A DNA stretch of 64,000 bases from Curtobacterium sp. SGAir0471 (GCF_005490985.1 NZ_CP027869.1:2480001-2544000); one strand, 5' to 3'. Positions 16,809-24,724 are shown, counted from the first letter of the stretch. The notes: generated from the sequence alone by a model not told the origin. Numbers and translations: made by a program.

Positions 16809-17198
16809 TCAGTCCTGGGCGCGGGCAGCGGCCTTGTCGGCGCGCTCCTGCTTCACGCGGGCGTTCTCGGCGTGCACCTCGGCCTGGGTCGCGCGCTCGC
16901 GCACCAGCCACTCGGGCATCTCCTGCAGCAGCGCCTTGATCTCGGCGGTGGTCAGGGGCTCCTCGACGCCGGCGCGCACGAGGCCGGAGATCGACACGCC
17001 GAGCTTCTGCGCGACGACCGGACGCGGGTGCGGCCCCTCGCGACGGAGCTCCTCGAGCCACGCCGGCGGCTGCGTCCGGAGCTCGTCGAAGGCGGTGCGG
17101 GTGACCGGTTCCGCGCGGAACGACTCCGGGGCTGCCGCCAGCAGGATGCCGAGCTTCTTCGCGGCCGTCTCGGGCTTCATCGTCTGTTCCTGCGCCAT
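16809..17198 (-). CDS. DUF5997 family protein
   Basis: 129 residues, cytoplasmic, uncharacterised but conserved in actinobacteria: KPETAAKKLGILLAAAPESF, ELRTQPPAWLEELRREGPHP and VVAQKLGVSISGLVRAGVEE, then a charged helical tail. Start: the ATG at 17198 is seven bases after TACCCT (leaderless signature); a second in-frame ATG at 17180 has AGGAA upstream and is a real alternative. Divergent from the LysR-like sensor gene with only 33 bp between starts. The two families are commonly neighbours, implying a shared role, but none is established. Confidence 0.85.
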   Translation of the reverse strand: MAQEQTMKPETAAKKLGILLAAAPESFRAEPVTRTAFDELRTQPPAWLEELRREGPHPRPVVAQKLGVSISGLVRAGVEEPLTTAEIKALLQEMPEWLVRERATQAEVHAENARVKQERADKAAARAQD

Positions 17199-17231
17199 GG
17201 GTACCAGGGTACGGCCCCTACACTCGGTTGC

Positions 17232-18032
17232 ATGACCGCGGCCCTCACCATCGCCTTCGTCCCGGGGGTCTCCCCCGCGAAGTGGGTCCGGGTCTGGCGG
17301 GAACGCTTCCCGGACGCCGAGCTCGGCCTGCTGCCGATCGGCCGGACCGAGGTCGACCAGGCACTCACCGGCGAGGCGGACATGGCCTTCGCACGGATGC
17401 CCGTCGGCGCGCACCTGAACGCCATCCCGCTGTGGACCGAGACCGCCGTCGTCGCGATGCCGAAGGACGGCCCCCTCGCCTCGGCCGACGTCGTGACCGA
17501 GGCCGACCTGGCCGACGTGCACGTCGTCGACGCCGGCCCCGTGCCGGACGACGTGTCCGCCGCCCTCGACCTGGTCGAGGCGAACGTCGGCGTCGTGGTG
17601 CTCCCGCAGTCCCTCTTCCGCGCGGCCAGCCGCAAGGACCTGGTGGCGAAGCCCCTCGACGGCGCGGCGGGCACCAGGATCGCGCTCGTCTGGCGCGACG
17701 CGGACTCCTCGGACACCACCGAGGAGTTCATCGGCGTCGTGCGCGGCCGCACCGCGAACAGCTCGCGGAACGCCGCGGACCGCCCGGGAGGCACGACGAG
17801 CGCCGACGACGACGGCTCGCGCGGCGCGCGTGGCGGCTCCGGCGCCGGTCGCGGCTCCGGTGGAGGCGGCCGGTCCGGCGGTGGCTCCGGCGGTGGCAAG
17901 GCCACCGCGAAGCAGGCCTCCGGCGGCAAGGCGGGCGGCAAGGGCGCCCGCAAGCCGCGCGGATCCGGACGGCCCGGCACACAGCGACTCGGCAACGGGA
18001 AGCCGAAGCGTGGCTCGAAGGGCAACCGGTGA
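17232..18032 (+). CDS. LysR-type substrate-binding domain protein lacking the HTH
   Basis: 266 residues. It begins directly with the LysR effector-binding fold (LTIAFVPGVSPAKWVRVWRE, AELGLLPIGRTEVDQALTG, EADMAFARMPVG, NVGVVVLPQSLFRAASRKDL); the usual N-terminal winged helix is missing. After about residue 180 comes a Gly/Ser/Lys/Arg-rich tail (GGSGAGRGSGGGGRSGGG and KPRGSGRPGTQRLGNG) that could bind nucleic acid. TACACT ends seven bases before the ATG, indicating a leaderless transcript. The stop overlaps the next gene's GTG. Probably works with the divergent DUF5997 protein; it is not a conventional LysR regulator. Confidence 0.85.
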   Translation: MTAALTIAFVPGVSPAKWVRVWRERFPDAELGLLPIGRTEVDQALTGEADMAFARMPVGAHLNAIPLWTETAVVAMPKDGPLASADVVTEADLADVHVVDAGPVPDDVSAALDLVEANVGVVVLPQSLFRAASRKDLVAKPLDGAAGTRIALVWRDADSSDTTEEFIGVVRGRTANSSRNAADRPGGTTSADDDGSRGARGGSGAGRGSGGGGRSGGGSGGGKATAKQASGGKAGGKGARKPRGSGRPGTQRLGNGKPKRGSKGNR

Positions 18033-18499
18033 CGGAGACGCGGCTCGTCCCGATGCCGGCCACGCGCCTCCCGGCCTGGCTCGACCGGACGATGGCCGAC
18101 TACGTGGCGTCGCGCATGCGGGCCGGTGAGACCCGCGAGCAGGCGGAGGCGAACAAGCAGAAGTCGCTCGACCAGTGGTTCCCCGACGAGGCACCCCTGC
18201 CCGACCACTTCGTCTGGGACCTGGTCGACGACGAGGACATCGTCGTGGGGTTCCTCTGGATCGGACCGTTCTCGCCGGGCGGCACCGAGTGGTGGGTCTT
18301 CGACGTCGAGGTCGACGAGCAGCACCGTCGCCGCGGCCACGCCCGACGGGCGCTCGAGGCCGGGCAGCGGGTCGCCCGCGAGCACGGAGCCGCGAGCATC
18401 GGCCTCAACGTCTTCGGGTACAACACCGGCGCGCAGGACCTGTACGCGTCGCTCGGCTACCGCGTCACGGCGACCCAGATGCAGCTCCCGCTCGACTGA
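18029..18499 (+). CDS. GNAT family N-acetyltransferase
   Basis: 156 residues. N-terminal helical part (DYVASRMRAGETREQAEANK) precedes a GNAT core: VVGFLWIGPF, WWVFDVEVDEQHRRRGHARR (acetyl-CoA loop R-R-R-G-H-A) and IGLNVFGYNTGAQDLYASLG with the closing GYRVTATQMQLPLD. Start GTG overlaps the preceding stop as GTGA, so it is translated from the same mRNA as the LysR-like sensor. Acceptor unknown. Confidence 0.92.
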   Translation: MTETRLVPMPATRLPAWLDRTMADYVASRMRAGETREQAEANKQKSLDQWFPDEAPLPDHFVWDLVDDEDIVVGFLWIGPFSPGGTEWWVFDVEVDEQHRRRGHARRALEAGQRVAREHGAASIGLNVFGYNTGAQDLYASLGYRVTATQMQLPLD

Positions 18500-18512
18500 G
18501 CGCGATCGGTCC

Positions 18513-19127
18513 TCAGGCCCAGACGCCGGAGGTCCCGCGACGGTGGCTGCCGACCAGGTGCGTGTCGACGATGCCGAGTGCCTCCATCAACGCGTGCATC
18601 GTCGTCGGCCCGACGAACGCGAACCCGCGCTTCCGGAGTGCCTTCGACAGGGCGATCGACTCGTCGCTCGTCGTCGGGACCTCGGCGATCGTCCGCGGCG
18701 CCGGCGTCACCTCCGGCCGGAACGACCACACGAGGTCGGCGAGTCCGCCGTCGGCGCGCAGAGCGATCGTCGCGGTCGCGTTCGTGATCGTCGCACGGAT
18801 CTTCGCCCGGTTCCGGACGATGCCGGCGTCCGCCATCAGGCGCTCGACGTCGCCGTCACCGAAGGTCGCGACGACGTCGGGGTCGAAGTCGGCGAACGCT
18901 GCGCGGAACGCCGGACGCTTCGCGAGGATCGTGCGCCAGGACAGCCCCGACTGGAACGCCTCGAGCGACAGCCGCTCGAAGACCCCGCGCTCGTCGCGGA
19001 CCGGCATGCCCCACTCGGTGTCGTAGTACTCGCGGAGCATCGGGTCGGTCGCGGCCCACGCCGGTCGCGCGAGTCCGTCGTCCCCCGTCACCAGGCCGTC
19101 GGGGGTCGTGGTCGTGTCGGTGCTCAC
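18513..19127 (-). CDS. tag: DNA-3-methyladenine glycosylase I
   Basis: Removes 3-methyladenine from alkylated DNA. 204 residues. The family core is clear: PMLREYYDTEWGMPVRDERG, FERLSLEAFQSGLSWRTILA (catalytic-pocket Glu/Trp region), AGIVRNRAKIRATITNA and FAFVGPTTMHALMEALGIVD. Compared with E. coli Tag, three of the four zinc-snap ligands are replaced (N-terminal Cys by Pro/Ala, His of HDNEWG by Tyr, last Cys by Ser); only the His in DTHLVG remains, so it probably lacks the structural zinc. Start GTG has GGAG four bases upstream. Confidence 0.94.
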   Translation of the reverse strand: MSTDTTTTPDGLVTGDDGLARPAWAATDPMLREYYDTEWGMPVRDERGVFERLSLEAFQSGLSWRTILAKRPAFRAAFADFDPDVVATFGDGDVERLMADAGIVRNRAKIRATITNATATIALRADGGLADLVWSFRPEVTPAPRTIAEVPTTSDESIALSKALRKRGFAFVGPTTMHALMEALGIVDTHLVGSHRRGTSGVWA

Positions 19128-19161
19128 GGCTCCATCCTGGCCGACGGCACCGACAGGGACG

Positions 19162-19578
19162 TCACTCCTGGTCGTCCCCGTCGGTCATCGCCGACTGGTC
19201 CATCCAGACGTACTCCCACCGGTGGCCGTCCGGGTCGGTGAAGCTGCGCTGGTACATGGAGCCGTAGTCGGTCTCCGGACGGTCCTCGTTCCCGCCGGCC
19301 ATGACGGCAGCGTCCACGATGCGGTGCACCTCGTCCTTCGACGCGGCGCTGAGGGAGTTGATGACCTCGATCGTGCCCGGGTCGGCAATGGTCTTGTCCG
19401 TGAACTCTCGGAACTTCGCGTGGGTCAGGAGCATCACGTACACGGTGCTGCTCACCACGATGCACGCGGCGGTCTCGTCGGTGAACTCGGGGTTGACCGA
19501 GTACCCGAGCGCCTCGTAGAAGCCGACCGCTCGATCGAGGTCGGTGACCGGCAGGTTGATGAAGACCATCTGTTCCAC
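19162..19578 (-). CDS. VOC (glyoxalase/bleomycin resistance-like) family protein
   Basis: 138 residues of the vicinal-oxygen-chelate fold: MVFINLPVTDLDRAVGFYEA and GYSVNPEFTDETAACIVVSS in the first beta-alpha module, SFTDPDGHRWEYVWMD in the second. Close to the YaeR/PhnB-like VOC proteins that lack a known reaction. GTG start at 19578 with AAGGGA upstream. It lies tail-to-head with tag (35-bp gap, same strand) and divergent from the DUF3800-like gene. Confidence 0.9.
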   Translation of the reverse strand: MEQMVFINLPVTDLDRAVGFYEALGYSVNPEFTDETAACIVVSSTVYVMLLTHAKFREFTDKTIADPGTIEVINSLSAASKDEVHRIVDAAVMAGGNEDRPETDYGSMYQRSFTDPDGHRWEYVWMDQSAMTDGDDQE

Positions 19579-19673
19579 GGCGGATCCCTTCGTCGAGCAC
19601 CAACCTGGCGCAGGCGTCCGAGGAGTGCAACCGTTCCGCCCCGCAACGAACTGGTACGTCATACTCTGGTCGC

Positions 19674-20204
19674 ATGGAACGCGCCTACGTCGACGAGTCC
19701 GAGCCCGGCGGCGGCCTGGACCACACCAGCTACGTCCTCGCCGCGGTCGTGGTCCCGCACGGCCGGACTCAGACTGCACGCGAAGCGGTCCGGGCGGCGA
19801 AGCCGTCCCGCATGCGGAAGCTGCACTGGTACGAGGCACTCCGGACGCAGCGCATCTCCTGGTTGGACCTGCTCGCGGTCGCGGCAGCGGTCCTGATCGT
19901 GCGCTACGACCGCGCCCCGGCACGCGCCGAGCGCCGTCGACGGTCGTGCCTGGAACGCCTCGTCTGGGAGCTCGAGGCCCGCGGCGTGCGGCACGTCGTG
20001 CTCGAGTCGCGAGGCGCCTCGCGTGACGCCGCCGATCGTTCGATGCTCGATGCACTCCGCCGACGGGGCGTCGGTCGGTCCGTCCGGTACGAGCACGTCC
20101 GAGGAACGGACGAGCCCCTGGTCGCCCTCGCGGACCTGGCCTGCGGGGCGTACGTGTCCGGGTTGCACGAGGAGGTCGGCGCACAGGTCGTCGTCGTGCG
20201 CTGA
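19674..20204 (+). CDS. DUF3800-like small RNase H-fold protein
   Basis: 176 residues. The N terminus ERAYVDESEPGGGLDHTSYV with LAAVVVP is the DUF3800 opening (acidic D-E-S), and the C-terminal DEPLVALADLACGAYVSGLH carries the second conserved acidic patch D-x-x-L-A-L-A-D. These Asp/Glu residues suit a metal-dependent RNase H-like nuclease, but no activity is proven for the family. Start: ATG six bases after TACTCT, a leaderless signature. Some DUF3800 genes travel with mobile or defence loci; nothing here supports that for this copy. Confidence 0.8.
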   Translation: MERAYVDESEPGGGLDHTSYVLAAVVVPHGRTQTAREAVRAAKPSRMRKLHWYEALRTQRISWLDLLAVAAAVLIVRYDRAPARAERRRRSCLERLVWELEARGVRHVVLESRGASRDAADRSMLDALRRRGVGRSVRYEHVRGTDEPLVALADLACGAYVSGLHEEVGAQVVVVR

Positions 20205-20278
20205 CGCAACGCGAGGTGCCGCAGAGCGGAGCGCCGTGGAGCTCGCCAGCTGCTCAGTCGTTGAGGCCCGGACAGCGC

Positions 20279-20348
20279 AAAACCCCGGGCCCGCGCTGGC
20301 TGCAGGCGTATCCGGGGCTCACTTCCGGCCGAGCAACACGCGGCCGAC
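20279..20348 (-). ncRNA. Candidate ~70-nt small RNA
   Basis: On the minus strand an excellent promoter (TTGACG, 17 bases, TAACAT, at 20383-20355) is followed about 70 bases later by a CCCCGG/CCGGGG stem (20317-20312 with 20288-20283) and TTTT, one of the few T-runs after a stem in the window. Between them there is no convincing reading frame: the only ATG opens a frame antisense to the DUF3800 gene with poor codon usage. The rest of the 20205-20523 gap holds a separate hairpin. Existence of the RNA is inference. Confidence 0.35.
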
Positions 20349-20354
20349 ATGTCA

Positions 20355-20383
20355 ATGTTAGGAACAGTGACCAGCGTCGTCAA
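20355..20383 (-). promoter_or_regulatory. Strong consensus-like promoter
   Basis: TTGACG (20383-20378), a 17-base spacer and TAACAT (20360-20355) on the minus strand. It points away from the symporter operon and toward the candidate small RNA. No recognised gene start follows it. Confidence 0.5.
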
Positions 20384-20392
20384 GCGCGCCGC

Positions 20393-20406
20393 GCCTCCCG
20401 TCCGTC
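20393..20406. repeat. Single arm of the GGACGGGAGGC repeat
   Basis: GCCTCCCGTCCGTC, identical to the right arm of the four full palindromes, but without the partner arm nearby. A degenerate relic of the family. Confidence 0.4.
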
Positions 20407-20435
20407 CTCTCCCTCCCGTGACGCCCGCCCTGCAA

Positions 20436-20490
20436 GGTGAGAACGGGCGTCCCCGGTCGAATCGTCCGACCCGGGACACCCGTTCTCACC
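20436..20490 (-). terminator. Long hairpin after the symporter operon
   Basis: Arms 20436-20453 (GGTGAGAACGGGCGTCCC) and 20473-20490 pair over 18 positions with a single wobble. It lies 34 bases after the stop of the small membrane partner gene on the minus strand, so it is the likely end of that transcript. Confidence 0.6.
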
Positions 20491-20523
20491 GGGCGGACGC
20501 GCAGGCGCCCGCGCGGCGGGAGA

Positions 20524-20850
20524 TCAGGCCCGCTCGCGCCCTTCGCCCGCGGCGCGCTGGTCGGCCTCGGCCTCGGCCTGGCCGACGATGTCCTCTGCCG
20601 GCACCGGGTTCAGCCGGTCCCACAGGAAGAACAGCAGCCCGCCGACGAGCAGCGAGAGCCCGACCCACAGGTTGATGTGGATGCCGCCGGTCTTCTCGGG
20701 GTCGGTGTCCCAGTGGACGATGCCGACGATGGTGGTGATCACGCCGTAGAGCACGAACAGGCCACCGAGGATGCGGCGCAGGTCGAGTCGGCGGGTGGAG
20801 CGGACGAGGGCCGCCTGCTCCTCGGTGAGCTTCGTGGTGTCCTCACGCAT
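20524..20850 (-). CDS. Small membrane protein partner of the symporter
   Basis: 108 residues with two transmembrane segments (ILGGLFVLYGVITTIVGIVH and LWVGLSLLVGGLLFFLWDRL) between a charged N-terminal helix and an acidic C-terminal tail. It follows the sodium:solute symporter by 24 bp on the same strand, an arrangement commonly seen for SSS-family transporters with a short accessory protein. Function unproven. Confidence 0.82.
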   Translation of the reverse strand: MREDTTKLTEEQAALVRSTRRLDLRRILGGLFVLYGVITTIVGIVHWDTDPEKTGGIHINLWVGLSLLVGGLLFFLWDRLNPVPAEDIVGQAEAEADQRAAGEGRERA

Positions 20851-20874
20851 GGGAGTACTCCTTCGGGTCCGGGC

Positions 20875-22545
20875 CTAGAGGAACGGCAGGTAGAGGGCGA
20901 CGCACAGCACGAGCGCGACGGTGCCGAGCAGCGCGGGCGAGCGGTACCAGGCGGTGTCGGTCGCGACGGCCCCGGCGGTCATGTCGATCTTGCCGACGCC
21001 GTAGACCAGACCGCCGAGCTCCGACACGTCCTTCGGCTTCGTGGCGAGCGAGACGAGCACTCCGACGACGAGCACCGTCACGAAGGAGATGATCGCGCCG
21101 TACATCGTCTCGGCGGTCGCCGTCGAGAAGAGCGACGGGTTCACCAGGTAGGCGATCCAGGTGATCGTCGGCGTGACGATGCCGAGCACGTACCCCCAGA
21201 GCGCACCCTGCGTGGTCATCCGCTTCCAGAGCAGACCGAGGATGAAGACGCCGAAGAGCGGTGCGTTGAAGAACGAGAACAGCGTCTGCATGTAGGTCAT
21301 GATGTTGCCGGCCTGCGCGGCGAGGAACGCCGTGCCGATGCCGACCACCACGCCGACGACCGTGACCCAGCGGCCGGTCTTCAGGTAGTGCAGGTCGGGC
21401 ATGTTCGGCTTGATGTAGCGCTGCCAGATGTCGTACGTGAAGACGGTGTTGAACGACGAGACGTTCGCCGCCATGCCCGCCATGAACGATGCGAGCAGAC
21501 CCGTGACCGCGATGCCGAGCACACCGGTCGGCAGGTACATCTGGATGAGCTTCGGGATCGCGTCGTTGTAGGTGAGCTCCCCCGAGGCGAACTGGTTGCC
21601 GACCACTGCCGCGGCGATGAGGCCCGGGATCACGACGATGAACGGGATGAAGAGCTTCGGGATCGCCGCGATGAGCGGGGTCCGGCGGGCGGCGGACATG
21701 TTCTTCGCCGAGAACGCGCGCTGCACCTCGGTGAAGTTCGTCGTCCAGTAGCCGAAGGAGAGCACGAAGCCGAGGCCGAGCACGATGGCGAGCCAGTTCG
21801 CCCCGATCGGGTTCGTCACGTCGCCGATGCCGGTGCCGGTCCAGGTCTGCAGGTGCTGCACGCCCTGGGTCTGCTTGATCGCCTCGGTGAGACCGCTCCA
21901 GCCGCCGACGCGGTGCAGGCCGACGATCGTCAGCGGCACGAGGCCGGCGATGATCACGAAGAACTGCATGACCTCGTTGTAGATCGCGCTGCTCAGGCCG
22001 CCGAGGGTGATGTACGCGAGCACGAACGCGGCGGACACCAGGATGGCGAGCCACTCCGGCCAGCCGAGCATCGCCTCGATGACGATCGCCATCGCGTAGA
22101 GGTTGATGCCGGCGATGAGCACGTTCGATACCGCGAACGCGATCGAGTTCACCAGGTGCGGCGCCTTGCCGAAGCGGCGGAGCATGAACTCCGGCACCGA
22201 GCGGACCTTGGAGCCGTAGTAGAACGGCATCATCACGAGCCCGAGGAACACCATCGCGGGCACGGCACCGATGAGGTAGTAGTGCAGCGTCGCCATCCCG
22301 ATCTGCGCGCCGTTCGCGGCCATGCCGAGGATCTCGGTCGCGCCGAGGTTCGCGGACACGAACGCCAGGCCGGTGATCCAGGCCGGCATCGAGCGGCCGG
22401 ACAGGAAGAAGTCCATGCTCGTCCGCACCTGCTTGCGGGCGGTGAACCCGATGCCGATGACCACCGCGAAGTACACGATGATCATCAAGTAGTCGACCCA
22501 GCCCAGTTCGAGCCGGATCCCGTTGGTCGCCGCAGCGAGAACCAT
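20875..22545 (-). CDS. Sodium:solute symporter (SSS family)
   Basis: 556 residues, about 14 helices, sodium-driven importer in the cytoplasmic membrane. Family signatures: DFFLSGRSMPAWITGLAFVS and NLGATEILGMAANGAQ (helix 1, sodium and substrate region), VRSVPEFMLRRFG, TLGGLSSAIYNEVMQFFVII (SSS signature 1) and GLLASFMAGMAANVSSFNTV (helix 8, sodium site). It most resembles the SGLT-type sugar branch, so a sugar substrate is likely, not certain. CACATCAATGTG lies nine bases before the start and may be an operator. Operon with the small membrane gene. Confidence 0.93.
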   Translation of the reverse strand: MVLAAATNGIRLELGWVDYLMIIVYFAVVIGIGFTARKQVRTSMDFFLSGRSMPAWITGLAFVSANLGATEILGMAANGAQIGMATLHYYLIGAVPAMVFLGLVMMPFYYGSKVRSVPEFMLRRFGKAPHLVNSIAFAVSNVLIAGINLYAMAIVIEAMLGWPEWLAILVSAAFVLAYITLGGLSSAIYNEVMQFFVIIAGLVPLTIVGLHRVGGWSGLTEAIKQTQGVQHLQTWTGTGIGDVTNPIGANWLAIVLGLGFVLSFGYWTTNFTEVQRAFSAKNMSAARRTPLIAAIPKLFIPFIVVIPGLIAAAVVGNQFASGELTYNDAIPKLIQMYLPTGVLGIAVTGLLASFMAGMAANVSSFNTVFTYDIWQRYIKPNMPDLHYLKTGRWVTVVGVVVGIGTAFLAAQAGNIMTYMQTLFSFFNAPLFGVFILGLLWKRMTTQGALWGYVLGIVTPTITWIAYLVNPSLFSTATAETMYGAIISFVTVLVVGVLVSLATKPKDVSELGGLVYGVGKIDMTAGAVATDTAWYRSPALLGTVALVLCVALYLPFL

Positions 22546-22553
22546 GCGATCTC

Positions 22554-22565
22554 CACATCAATGTG
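22554..22565. promoter_or_regulatory. Palindrome before the symporter gene
   Basis: CACATCAATGTG (five-base arms, two-base centre) ends nine bases before the symporter ATG, and a GTTGC/GCAAC inverted repeat follows at once. Position suits repressor binding over the translation start region; the regulator is unknown. Confidence 0.35.
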
Positions 22566-22682
22566 TTGCAGTCGGCAACTGCGCCGACCCGGACGGGAAC
22601 GTTACACCGCGATGTGACCGTTCACACACCCGGCACACCCGGCACCGCGGCCGCGCCCCCGTCCCTCGGTAGGCTCTCCCCC

Positions 22683-23162
22683 ATGAGCGAGCCGGCCACC
22701 GACACCACGACACGCCCGGAGCGGATCCTCGTCCTGAACGGGCCCAACCTCGACATCCTCGGGCGTCGCGACCCGGCCCAGTACGGCACGGTCACGCTCG
22801 CAGAGCTCGAGGCGATCGTGCACACCGAGTGCGCCGTGCACGGGCTCGAAGCGGACTTCCGGCAGACCAACCGCGAGGGCGAGCTCGTCGAGTGGCTGCA
22901 CGAGGCGCTCGACGACTTCGTCGGGGTGGTGATCAACCCCGCCGCGTACGCGCACACCTCGGTCGCGCTCCACGACGCGGTCGAGGCACTGAGCGTCCCG
23001 GTCGTCGAGGTGCACCTGTCCAACACGTGGAAGCGCGAGCCGTTCCGGCACGTCGACCACGTGGCGACCGCCGCGACGGCGGTCATCGCCGGCGCGGGCG
23101 CCGACGGCTACCGGCTGGCCGTCGCGCACGTCGCGACCCTGGTGGTGGACCCCACCGACTGA
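22683..23162 (+). CDS. aroQ: 3-dehydroquinate dehydratase, type II
   Basis: Third step of the shikimate pathway: dehydrates 3-dehydroquinate to 3-dehydroshikimate; dodecameric. 159 residues, standard length. LVLNGPNLDILGRRDPAQYG contains the catalytic Tyr and the flexible-loop Arg, followed by RQTNREGELVEWLHEAL, GVVINPAAYAHTSVALHDAV (substrate-binding Asn and nearby His) and EVHLSNTWKREPFRHVDHVA (catalytic His region). ATG seven bases after TAGGCT, so probably leaderless. It stands alone, away from other aro genes. Confidence 0.96.
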   Translation: MSEPATDTTTRPERILVLNGPNLDILGRRDPAQYGTVTLAELEAIVHTECAVHGLEADFRQTNREGELVEWLHEALDDFVGVVINPAAYAHTSVALHDAVEALSVPVVEVHLSNTWKREPFRHVDHVATAATAVIAGAGADGYRLAVAHVATLVVDPTD

Positions 23163-23206
23163 CGGCCTGGAGGCACGGCGCCCGCCCGCCCCGCGCCTCC
23201 CGTCCG
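23161..23206. repeat. Degenerate copy of the GGACGGGAGGC palindrome
   Basis: Directly after the aroQ stop, GACGGCCTGGAGGC faces GCCTCCCGTCCG across a C-rich loop. The left arm is decayed, the right arm intact. Likely relic or weak terminator. Confidence 0.35.
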
Positions 23207-23251
23207 GCGCGTCTCCCGTCCCGCTTGCTGCAGCCTTGCGTCGAATCTCGA

Positions 23252-23279
23252 GCGGGTGACACACGTCACCGTCACCCGC
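23252..23279. terminator. Hairpin between aroQ and the FMN reductase gene
   Basis: GCGGGTGAC (23252-23260) and GTCACCCGC (23271-23279) pair perfectly around a 10-base loop, between two convergent genes. Probably a bidirectional terminator. Confidence 0.5.
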
Positions 23280-23385
23280 GAGAGAGACAGATCGCGCCCG
23301 CTCGGTGAGCGACGGGCGGCGTGTCCTGCCCGCTCGGCGGAGGTTGCCGGGCGCGGCGGGCCGCGGTCGACTGCGGGAGCGGCGA

Positions 23386-23982
23386 CTAGAAGTCGGCGGG
23401 GCGTCGGACGTCGTCGGCGCCGACGGCGGCGAAGCCCCCGCGGACGATCGGCAGCGCCCGTCGCACGGCCTGGTCGATGCGCAGCTCGAGGTCGACGCTG
23501 GCGAGGTCGTACCCGCCCTCGCGCTTGGTGAAGTCCCGCTCGTTGCCGAACACGCCGAGGGGCAGGGTCGTCGACTGGAAGAAGCCGAACAGCGGGCGCA
23601 TCTGGTGCTCGACGAGCAGCGCGTGCCGGTCGCTCCCGCCCGTGGCGGTCAGGAGCACCGGGGTGTCGACGAGGTCGTACTGCCTCACCCAGTCGAAGAA
23701 GAGCTTGAACGCGCCGGAGTACGCCGCGCGGAACGCCGGGCTGCCCACGACGAGCACGTCCGCCGCCTCGACGGTCTCGAGCGCCCGTCGGGTCTCGGCC
23801 GACATCGCCTCGCGGGAGGGCGCGGCGCCGAGGTCCGCGAGCAGGGGGCCGATCTCGACCTGCGCGGTCCGCGCGTCCGGCAGATCCTCCGCCAGGCGCG
23901 CGACGGTCGCCGCGACCAGGGTCGAGGTGCGCGAGGGGTCCGATGGGCTGCCGCTGACGCCGACGACGAGTGCTCCGTCCAT
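23386..23982 (-). CDS. NADPH-dependent FMN reductase family protein
   Basis: 198 residues of the flavodoxin-like FMN reductase family. VVGVSGSPSDPSRTSTLVAA is the phosphate-binding loop, VLVVGSPAFRAAYSGAFKLF the flavin isoalloxazine region and LTATGGSDRHALLVEHQMRP the conserved G-G-x-x-x-H segment. Such enzymes supply reduced flavin to two-component monooxygenases. ATG at 23982 chosen; a GTG five codons upstream (23997) is nearly as good and neither has a strong ribosome site. No monooxygenase gene is adjacent. Confidence 0.9.
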   Translation of the reverse strand: MDGALVVGVSGSPSDPSRTSTLVAATVARLAEDLPDARTAQVEIGPLLADLGAAPSREAMSAETRRALETVEAADVLVVGSPAFRAAYSGAFKLFFDWVRQYDLVDTPVLLTATGGSDRHALLVEHQMRPLFGFFQSTTLPLGVFGNERDFTKREGGYDLASVDLELRIDQAVRRALPIVRGGFAAVGADDVRRPADF

Positions 23983-24069
23983 GCGCTCGATGCTCACACG
24001 TCGTCGGGGTGCCCGCCCGGGTGTGACGACTTGTGTCGCGTGCCAGCGGCCCGGCGTACCGTCCGGTGG

Positions 24070-24537
24070 ATGCAGACGTTCCTGCCCTACGCCGACTTCC
24101 GCGCCTCGGCCGAGGTGCTCGACGACAAGCGGCTCGGCAAGCAGCGCGTCGAGACCCTGCAGGTGATGCGGGCGCTGACCCTGCCGGACTACGGCTGGCA
24201 GCGCCACCCGGTCGTCGCGATGTGGCGGGGGTACCGCCCGGCACTCATGGCGTACCAGGACGCGACGTGCCGGGTGTGGCTCGAGCGCGGGCACGCCGAC
24301 ACCTGCCTCGAGAAGACGCTCGCCGACCTCGGGCTGGTCCCCGAAGACCTGGTGGCGTACGAGCGCGGAGACTTCGCCGTGCCAGCGTGGAACGCCGACC
24401 CCGCGGTCCACGAGTCCCACCGCTCGAAGCTCGTGCAGAAGGCGCCGGAGCACTACCGGCCGCTGTTCCCCGACGTGCCCGACGACCTGGACTACGTCTG
24501 GCCCGGCGTACCCGAACCGTCCGCGTCGACGCGCTGA
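24070..24537 (+). CDS. MSMEG_6728 / pyrimidine-dimer glycosylase-like protein
   Basis: 155 residues. MQTFLPYADFRASAEVLDDK with RLGKQRVETLQVMRALTLPD is the conserved opening of the MSMEG_6728 family, which shares the fold of the T4 endonuclease V-type pyrimidine dimer glycosylases; PVVAMWRGYRPALMAYQDAT and HRSKLVQKAPEHYRPLFPDV complete it. DNA repair is suggested by the fold but unproven. The ATG is seven bases after TACCGT (leaderless). Confidence 0.88.
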   Translation: MQTFLPYADFRASAEVLDDKRLGKQRVETLQVMRALTLPDYGWQRHPVVAMWRGYRPALMAYQDATCRVWLERGHADTCLEKTLADLGLVPEDLVAYERGDFAVPAWNADPAVHESHRSKLVQKAPEHYRPLFPDVPDDLDYVWPGVPEPSASTR

Positions 24538-24724
24538 CCGGGGGACCGCGCGATCGCTGCCCGGATGACGCCACCGCGGCCCGCCGTGGACTGACAGGGG
24601 GGCGTGCGGCGCCGGTCAGGGTCCGGCGCCACGTCCACGACGGGCGCGGCGGCCGCTCGGACGCGACGACAGGGGATGTCGTGTCCGGCGCCGGACGCGG
24701 TCAGGGGTACCACGTCCGGTCAGG

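Noticed and set aside
19674..20204. DUF3800-like gene as part of a defence or mobile island
   Set aside because: No transposase, integrase, methylase, nuclease partner or base-composition shift in the surrounding 10 kb.
20205..20350. tRNA gene in the gap after the DUF3800-like gene
   Set aside because: No T-loop (GGTTCGAATCC-like) or acceptor-stem pairing on either strand.
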